The notes under the pieces are model-generated. The model was given only the letters and a program-made list of their open reading frames with translations. It searched no databases and was not told the origin of the DNA. DNA of 64,000 bases from Marisa cornuarietis (Eukaryota; Mollusca; Gastropoda; Architaenioglossa; Ampullariidae), in NCBI GenBank assembly GCA_004794655.1, contig SMMW01000597.1, positions 186,001 through 250,000 on the forward strand, written 5' to 3'. Every line of letters starts with the position of its first letter. Position 1 is the first letter of the stretch. A program made the position numbers and the translations under genes. Shown in pieces: positions 59,901-64,000 of the stretch.

Positions 59901-62900
59901 CTGAACTTATCCCGAAGGGTAAACGTGTATAACAGTACCTTCCAAAAGGTGTAATGAAGGTTGTTAACTCCTGACTTCCTTCATCCAGTGGAATTTGATG
60001 GAAGCCCTTTTTGCAATCAAGCTTTGTAAACATTTTTGCTCCTGACAGCTGGGCTAACAGTTCATCTGTTGACGGCAACGGGTAGTTCTCTCTGCGAACT
60101 GCTTCGTTTAGTTTGCTCAGATCGACGCAGATTCTTACTTTCTCGTCACTCTTGGGCACCACTACTATTGGGGCGCACCAATCACTGGGCTTGGTGACTG
60201 TGCGAATCACTCCCTGTTTTTCAAGTTGATCCAATTCTGTCTTAACTTTCTGTTTCAAGGGTAAAGGTAAACGCCTTGGAGCTGCTACTGCATATGGAAC
60301 AGCTTGTTCTTTCAGACGAATCTTGTAGGGATCTTGTAGACTTCCTAGTCCTCTGAAAAGTTTTGGAAATTCTTCCCTGTACTGCTTTTCCTGATCCTCT
60401 ATAACTGTGTTGATTCTCTCTATCAACTTCAACGCTGTAATGGCTGGTCGACCTAGCAATGGTTCTTCGAGTGTTTTTACGACATACACTTCTTGCACTG
60501 TAGAGATATTCTTGTATGTCAGTTTTGCCTTGAACATGCCTTCCACAGCTATCTCAACATGACCTGGACCATACAGTTTCTTGCGCACTTTCTGCAGTGG
60601 TCGCTTGGCTGCTGGAACTGCGGTCTGAGGTACAACAGTAACATCAGCTCCGGTGTCAAGCTTAAACACATTCTCTGTGTCTTCCATCAGGAGACTGACT
60701 TTCCAAGGATCTGTTGTCACACTGCCCACAATCATACCCATGTAAACTTCTTCGTCTTCTTCTTCCTCTTCCACTGCGTGAATCTTAGAAGAACCTGAAG
60801 AGCGACAGACTGCAGCGTAGTGACCAATCTTGGAACATTTTCTGCATTTAGCGTTCTTTGCAGGACAACCATCTCTGTTGTGGGAACCTTTTCCACATCG
60901 AGAGCATGGCTTAGTCTCTGGTTTTCCCCGAAGGCCTGACTTCATACCGCAACGAACTTTTCGCTGGCCTTTCTGAATCTTGTTGATGGTTTTGTCCATT
61001 GTATTCCCGCTGTTGCTTACCACCATCGAGTGTGCTTGAGTCTTGGAAGTCTCATGAGCTCTGCAAATTTCTATTGCCTCTGGAAGCTTGAGTGTTTTCT
61101 TCTGCAACAATTTTTCACGCATAGTGTCATCTTGCACACCGATCACAAGTCTGTCACGAATCATGCGGTCAACATCCTTGAAATCACATGATTTTGCTAA
61201 CTTGCGTAAAGCTGTGACGTAAGTATCAACTGACTCATCCTTGTTTTGGTATCGGCTATGAAACTTGTAGCTCTCATACACCTCATGTGTGCTACCTAAA
61301 CAGAAGTCGTTGAACTTGTCGATGACAGTCTGGATATCTTTGTTGTTCTCCCCTTCTTCAAAGGATAATCCTTCGTAGATTTCTTGTGCGTCCTCGCCAA
61401 TGCAAGCTAATAGAACTGCACTACGATAAGCTGAATCTTCTTTATCAAGGCGCGTTGCTACCTCATAGTTCTGCCACTGACGAAGAAATTTTTTCCAATT
61501 TACTTCAATGTTAGAAGACAAATCCAGCTTTGAGGGAACCGGAACGTTTGCAGTGAAATGTTTTCTCTGGTGTGTCTCTGCCATGTTGCTGGTGTCCACC
61601 AAAAAACGAAGTAACCAACTTTCTTGAAGTGGGGTACACGAATGTTTGTACTAAGCACCGCAAGTCAAAACTTATGTAGAGTACACAAAACTTTGAATCA
61701 TCCAACCACACTCTATAAAGACATGCTGCGAGAAATGTCACATTGCGAACTGGAACGTACTGCGCAATATTTCGAAATGGGTAAAACTTGCCCACCTGAA
61801 AGTTCCTGGAGAAATCACATAGCTAGCACTTTGCTGCTCACTTCTGACACCATGTTGTGTTATTGGTTTGTGGGTATTATGAGTGGTGGCATTCAATAAA
61901 CTCTCCAGTTAGAACACGTAGCAGAGACATCATTATGTCGGCTTCGCGCCATCTTTTATTATCCCAAGTCCGCACTCAACCTTTTACGGATTCCTACATT
62001 TTCAGAATAAGGCCAACACTTGCCTTATGTCACAAGGAGGAGTGAGGTTGGCCCTCCATGCCAAATGATCAAACTCTATTTCATTCTGTCTACATCTTCC
62101 AGTCACTCTTCCAGTGCTAACCAGCATGTCATATCCAAGGTATCACAGACATATCGCTTACATTAATTCCAAAGGCATTTACATTATAGAATATTTGATG
62201 GATATCTGTGTACTCTCTAATCTTAGTCCTTGAATATACAAATCCTTTAATTATTTCTTTTCTCTCATTCAGCCACCAGCACAAAACAGATGATTTATCT
62301 GATAAGCAATTTTTTTATCAGACATACCATACTCTGAGGCATTGGAAGTGACTAACGAACGCAGTAGGTTGTTGGAGAAAGCATTGTAAAATGATGGCAT
62401 TGCATGGTAACCCTTGTTATTAAACCACACACGGTATGTTGGAATTTTATTTGTCACAGGATCTGATGGCTTCTCAGCTGTCCAACCACCAAATCTGAAA
62501 AATAAATATTTCCTAATGTAGAGCTGACTGGCATCTTAATGTGCTACAAAATAAAAAACTTGGTAATGAACCTAGACAATTACAGTTTCAGATAATGCAG
62601 CACAAAGTTAAAATGATTCAGCTTCCCAGGTTGAAAAAGAATGAACTCTTATGACAACAGAACACAAGCACCCAATCCCTACTTTCAGCCCCCTGTAGCC
62701 TACATAACCGTAATATGGTACAGTCACCTGTTGTCTGTATATTTGTAAGACGACAACAGAAGGTACTGGTCAAGGTCTTTGCCAGTCAAGTTTTGCAGGT
62801 AGACATCTGGTCGTGACAGCATTTGCATAACATTTTCATCTTCGGTTCCAGAGACACATGTATATATCGAGTCCCTGCAAGTGCAAGACTGTTCCATCTG

Positions 62901-64000
62901 TCCTGAGGACTTGAATCCACTTGGTTCAAGACACTTGTGTGTTATTCTAAGTGAAAAGACCACAGCAATATGAAGTCTAAGAACACAGTTTCATGTAAAA
63001 CTAAATGTTTCATTGTAGTTTCTTTGCATAAAGAAACTCATGATTACCATTTTAAGAATGTGACAATTATAAAAATTTACAACAGCCACTGGAAGAACTG
63101 TAGATTGAGAGCTTCTTGCTGCAGGCGTGAATGCATGTTTTCCAAACGAATGATACTTTATTTAAATAATAATAATAAAAGTTTTTAAAAGATGTTTAAA
63201 TACTTTTAATGGATTAAAACAGTCATCATAATTTCACCCATTCTGAAGATCAAAAACACCATTACTCCATGCGAGCAAATACATTCAGAATCAACTAAAT
63301 ATTTGTTCTTGCAAGGCGGCCATGTTTTATTTTGATATGCAGGCCCTCACCCTGGATCATAGTCTCCCATGCATGTGGTGCCCACACCTGGAGGATCTTT
63401 CACAAGTGTCTCCATGAACTGATCACCTATGGGTACCTCACTATTGTCCCTGTAAAAAGAACAATCTTTTACAGGAGTCAAATATTTTATTTCCAGTCTT
63501 TTTTTCAAATAACTAGCAGCATACCACTTTCTTCAAATTTATAACCTCTAATAAATCACATATTTTCAGGCTTGAAACAAAAGAAGAGTCAGCACAAAAG
63601 TATTTTTTACTGGTACCACATACCACAGAGCACATGCTATTTTAGGCTGCAGCTAAAATTACAAATCTGAGGCATTTTACATATATTTAAGATAGGCCAA
63701 AATAATTAATGAAATAAAATAGTTAATTCTGAAATACCTCATTATCAATATACTAAATTTCCTTTTACCAATCTGAAATAACTAATGACAGCAGACGTCC
63801 GGAAGAAGTTAAAAGCATAGTTATGTGACCAGTTGTGGAATGCAATTCCTTCTAGGACAAATAAATGCTCTTTGGAATGAACATAGAAATATTTCCTAAT
63901 ATTATACACTGCCCTGTTAACAAGCATAAAAATGATCACACTTTTGGCCACAAGGCCTGGGATAATTACTCACTGAAAAAAAGCAAAGTTATCTGGTGAG
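49489..64000 (-). CDS. ABCA-type full transporter, C-terminal half (partial)
   Basis: Minus-strand exons in transcript order: 64000-63974 (cut by the window), 63449-63351, 62946-62728, 62494-62328, 57035-56975, 56489-56312, 56010-55895, 55622-55475, 55312-55059, 54488-54374, 54066-53998, 53634-53528, 53074-52936, 52461-52327, 52091-51988, 51460-51368, 50927-50804, 50423-50286, 49746-49489. All join in frame to about 849 residues ending at TAG. The order is extracellular domain 2, transmembrane domain 2, NBD2 and tail. ABCA proteins are membrane flippases or exporters of phospholipid and sterol. Blocks such as [28 protein letters not shown] and [14 protein letters not shown] are closest to the ABCA1/4/7 type, though a single family member cannot be fixed from the C-terminal half. 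The N-terminal half lies beyond the right edge. Confidence 0.93.
50928..54373 (-). other. ABCA introns between NBD2 exons
   Basis: Short AT-rich introns of 0.2-0.8 kb. One (52,462-52,935) contains a diverged direct repeat of about 40 bases (52,668-52,706 and 52,743-52,783) around AAGTAATxCTGTCATG. A poly-C run lies at 54,177-54,188. Nothing coding is needed here. Confidence 0.6.
51368..54488 (-). other. ABCA nucleotide-binding domain 2 exons
   Basis: An acidic linker ([16 protein letters not shown]) leads to [20 protein letters not shown]. Walker A is GVNGAGKTT in exon 53,528-53,634; the Q-loop is [10 protein letters not shown] in 52,936-53,074; the ABC signature is [10 protein letters not shown] in 52,327-52,461; Walker B and D-loop are [12 protein letters not shown] across the 52,327/52,091 junction; the H-loop is LTSHS at 51,988. 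Every ATP-binding motif is intact. GECFGLLG before Walker A marks it as NBD2 and not NBD1. Confidence 0.93.
55059..57035 (-). other. ABCA transmembrane domain 2 exons
   Basis: Five exons encode alternating hydrophobic segments: [20 protein letters not shown], a cytosolic [17 protein letters not shown] loop (the coupling-helix region of ABCA proteins), then [74 protein letters not shown] and [16 protein letters not shown]. That is about six helices, as expected of TMD2. The donor at 55,474 (GTTTGT) is weak but the frame requires it. Confidence 0.88.
57205..57386 (-). repeat. 3' LTR of the Ty3/Gypsy element
   Basis: 182 bp, base-for-base identical to 61,853-62,034. In the sense direction it contains ATAATAAAAGATGG (AATAAA at 57,312-57,307), which may serve as polyadenylation signal or TATA-like box. 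Confidence 0.95.
57387..57401 (-). other. Polypurine tract
   Basis: In the sense direction AAAGAAAGGGAGA ends next to the 3' LTR, the expected primer for plus-strand synthesis. Confidence 0.75.
57586..61584 (-). CDS. Gag-Pol polyprotein of the Ty3/Gypsy element
   Basis: One uninterrupted frame of 1,332 residues from the ATG at 61,584 to TAA at 57,586. In order: Gag capsid-like helical region (1 to about 190); two CCHC zinc knuckles (227-260, C-x2-C-x4-H-x4-C); an acidic spacer; aspartic protease with DTGA (310-313); reverse transcriptase with [13 protein letters not shown] and catalytic CDIDD (582-586); RNase H with TDAS, VEREALA and TDHKPL (from about 733); chromodomain-less integrase with an HHCC finger (about 955-990) and a D, D35E triad at about 1,018, 1,072 and 1,108. 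All key residues are present. The usual upstream TTG-to-ATG extension is not used: the first ATG is at 61,584. Gag and Pol share one frame, so no frameshift is needed. Confidence 0.96.
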   Translation of the reverse strand: MAETHQRKHFTANVPVPSKLDLSSNIEVNWKKFLRQWQNYEVATRLDKEDSAYRSAVLLACIGEDAQEIYEGLSFEEGENNKDIQTVIDKFNDFCLGSTHEVYESYKFHSRYQNKDESVDTYVTALRKLAKSCDFKDVDRMIRDRLVIGVQDDTMREKLLQKKTLKLPEAIEICRAHETSKTQAHSMVVSNSGNTMDKTINKIQKGQRKVRCGMKSGLRGKPETKPCSRCGKGSHNRDGCPAKNAKCRKCSKIGHYAAVCRSSGSSKIHAVEEEEEDEEVYMGMIVGSVTTDPWKVSLLMEDTENVFKLDTGADVTVVPQTAVPAAKRPLQKVRKKLYGPGHVEIAVEGMFKAKLTYKNISTVQEVYVVKTLEEPLLGRPAITALKLIERINTVIEDQEKQYREEFPKLFRGLGSLQDPYKIRLKEQAVPYAVAAPRRLPLPLKQKVKTELDQLEKQGVIRTVTKPSDWCAPIVVVPKSDEKVRICVDLSKLNEAVRRENYPLPSTDELLAQLSGAKMFTKLDCKKGFHQIPLDEGSQELTTFITPFGRYCYTRLPFGISSGPEVFQRRMSQLLANNENVICDIDDLLIFGKNKQEHDRHLKKVMSTLQEAGITLNDEKCQFAKEKISFLGHIISKDRITIDPEKLSAVKNFPKPENISDLRRLLGMINHVGKFAGPNLANDSKPLRDLLKKNNEWCWDTAQETSFERIKKQLTEAPVLAHYGTDKTTVVSTDASSFGLGAVLLQKQSDGHLKPVFYASRSMTETERRYAQVEREALAVTWACEKFCDYITGLRDLTIETDHKPLLSLLKTKNLEDLPPRIQRFRMRLMRFKYNIVYTKGKNLVTADTLSRAPARNTPKDERSEEEEIFIKQVIQSLPASEKRIEEIKNETARDTVCKTVLYYLHNGWPRSSPEQEELKAFWTVRSEVTEHDGLLLYRSRLIIPEVMRTDILHRLHIGHQGIVKCRALARESVWWPKLSQQIESMVQRCTICIKERPIPPEPLIPSVTPAFPWQKVGMDIFELKKEQYLLVVDYYSCYIELAHLKNTSAETVINHVKSIFSRHGIPQIVISDNGPQFSSKQFQMFAQQYEFTHTTSSPYYPQANGEAERAVQTVKSILKKADDPYLAILTYRATPLQQGLSPAELLFGRRLRTMVPTIPSQFSEKKEKERKDFHKKNEMQKLKHKQNFDRAHRARSAAELEPGQPVWVKPTQTPGTIITSLPNRSYEVETPYGRQRRNRRLLIPRDPNPENPRPIPKNLSSLIPTNPKSEEDPDPWSGIHSDDPDVPVANTEPCLGAAAGKVPASKVIAPPDQTVKTTKSGRTIKIPQKLDL
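61835..61852 (-). other. Primer-binding site, tRNA-Leu-like
   Basis: TGGTGTCAGAAGTG directly abuts the 5' LTR. It is complementary to a tRNA 3' end of the form CACTTCTGACACCA, which resembles animal tRNA-Leu. The tRNA was judged from general knowledge and not checked against this genome. Confidence 0.7.
61853..62034 (-). repeat. 5' LTR of the Ty3/Gypsy element
   Basis: Identical to the 3' LTR. It begins TGTGACATAAGG and ends AACACAACA in the sense direction, and promoter activity is expected here. Confidence 0.95.
62035..62327 (-). other. ABCA intron remnant right of the retrotransposon
   Basis: This 293-base flank plus 57,036-57,204 makes up the original intron, about 457 bp once the element and one copy of the target duplication are removed. 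Donor GTATGT at 62,327 is intact. Confidence 0.75.
62328..64000 (-). other. ABCA extracellular domain 2 exons
   Basis: The four exons encode a Cys-containing lumenal/extracellular stretch ([26 protein letters not shown]), then [20 protein letters not shown] leading to the membrane. The partial edge exon (SPDNFAFF) is accepted because it ends in a strong donor CA|GTGAGTAA and supplies exactly the two bases that the next exon needs. Confidence 0.8.
63450..63973 (-). other. ABCA intron before the edge exon
   Basis: AT-rich. A 68-codon minus-strand frame at 63,745-63,951 has no ABCA similarity and no matching splice phases, so it is treated as intron. Confidence 0.6.

Larger units (their letters stand above)
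57205..62034 (-). mobile_element. Complete Ty3/Gypsy (Mag-like) LTR retrotransposon
   Basis: The element is 4,830 bp, inserted in an ABCA intron (57,036-62,327) in the sense direction of that gene. Two identical 182-bp LTRs end in TG...CA and are flanked by the 5-bp target duplication AGGAG (57,200-57,204 and 62,035-62,039). In element orientation the order is 5' LTR (62,034-61,853), tRNA primer site, 268-base leader, one Gag-Pol frame, polypurine tract, 3' LTR (57,386-57,205). No envelope-like frame follows pol. Identity of the LTRs and the intact frame mean a very recent insertion, possibly polymorphic in the population. Mag/SURL-like affiliation rests on the single fused frame, two zinc knuckles and the CDIDD reverse-transcriptase motif. 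Confidence 0.96.

Noticed and set aside
63745..63951. 68-codon minus-strand frame near the right edge as an ABCA exon
   Set aside because: Its phases do not fit, whereas the edge exon ending at 63,974 has a strong donor and supplies the two bases needed by the next exon.

Overview
This window is nuclear DNA from an invertebrate animal, most likely a mollusc. It has spliced genes with short exons and long AT-rich introns, GT-AG splice sites, many microsatellites, tRNA-derived SINEs and a Mag-like Ty3/Gypsy element. The phylum is an inference from gene and repeat style; no species can be named from the sequence alone.

Layout. Positions 1-673 hold a dense array of 20-bp units, each built around a 14-bp palindrome, with a 170-bp hairpin inside it; it runs off the left edge. 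Positions 674 to about 17,890 have no convincing protein gene, but contain a SINE, a perfect 24-bp palindrome, simple repeats and a CTCF-like site. A 5'-truncated LINE 3' end (RNase H plus Cys/His knuckle) lies at 17,891-18,388.

The first gene, on the + strand at about 18,777-47,430, is a USP53/USP54-type ubiquitin-specific protease. I could join 18 coding exons in one continuous frame, giving 1,855 residues. It keeps the catalytic Cys and His, a long disordered middle with a basic cluster, a MIT-like helical segment, a PP1-docking-like motif and a C-terminal four-cysteine zinc ribbon. Its 8-kb first intron contains a MITE inside one of two related repeat copies, so the uninterrupted copy shows the empty site.

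The second gene, on the - strand from 64,000 down to 49,489, is the C-terminal half of an ABCA-type lipid transporter: extracellular domain 2, transmembrane domain 2, nucleotide-binding domain 2 and tail. I joined 19 exons (the first partial, cut by the window edge), all phase-consistent. The two genes converge tail to tail with candidate polyadenylation signals about 0.5 kb apart.

One ABCA intron carries a complete 4,830-bp Ty3/Gypsy retrotransposon at 57,205-62,034, in the same orientation as the gene. Its 182-bp LTRs are identical, a 5-bp target duplication flanks it, and a single 1,332-residue Gag-Pol frame is intact with all catalytic residues, so the insertion is very recent. I found no prokaryotic, CRISPR or defence-type system. 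The least explained structures are the palindrome array at the left edge and the nested repeat in USP intron 1.
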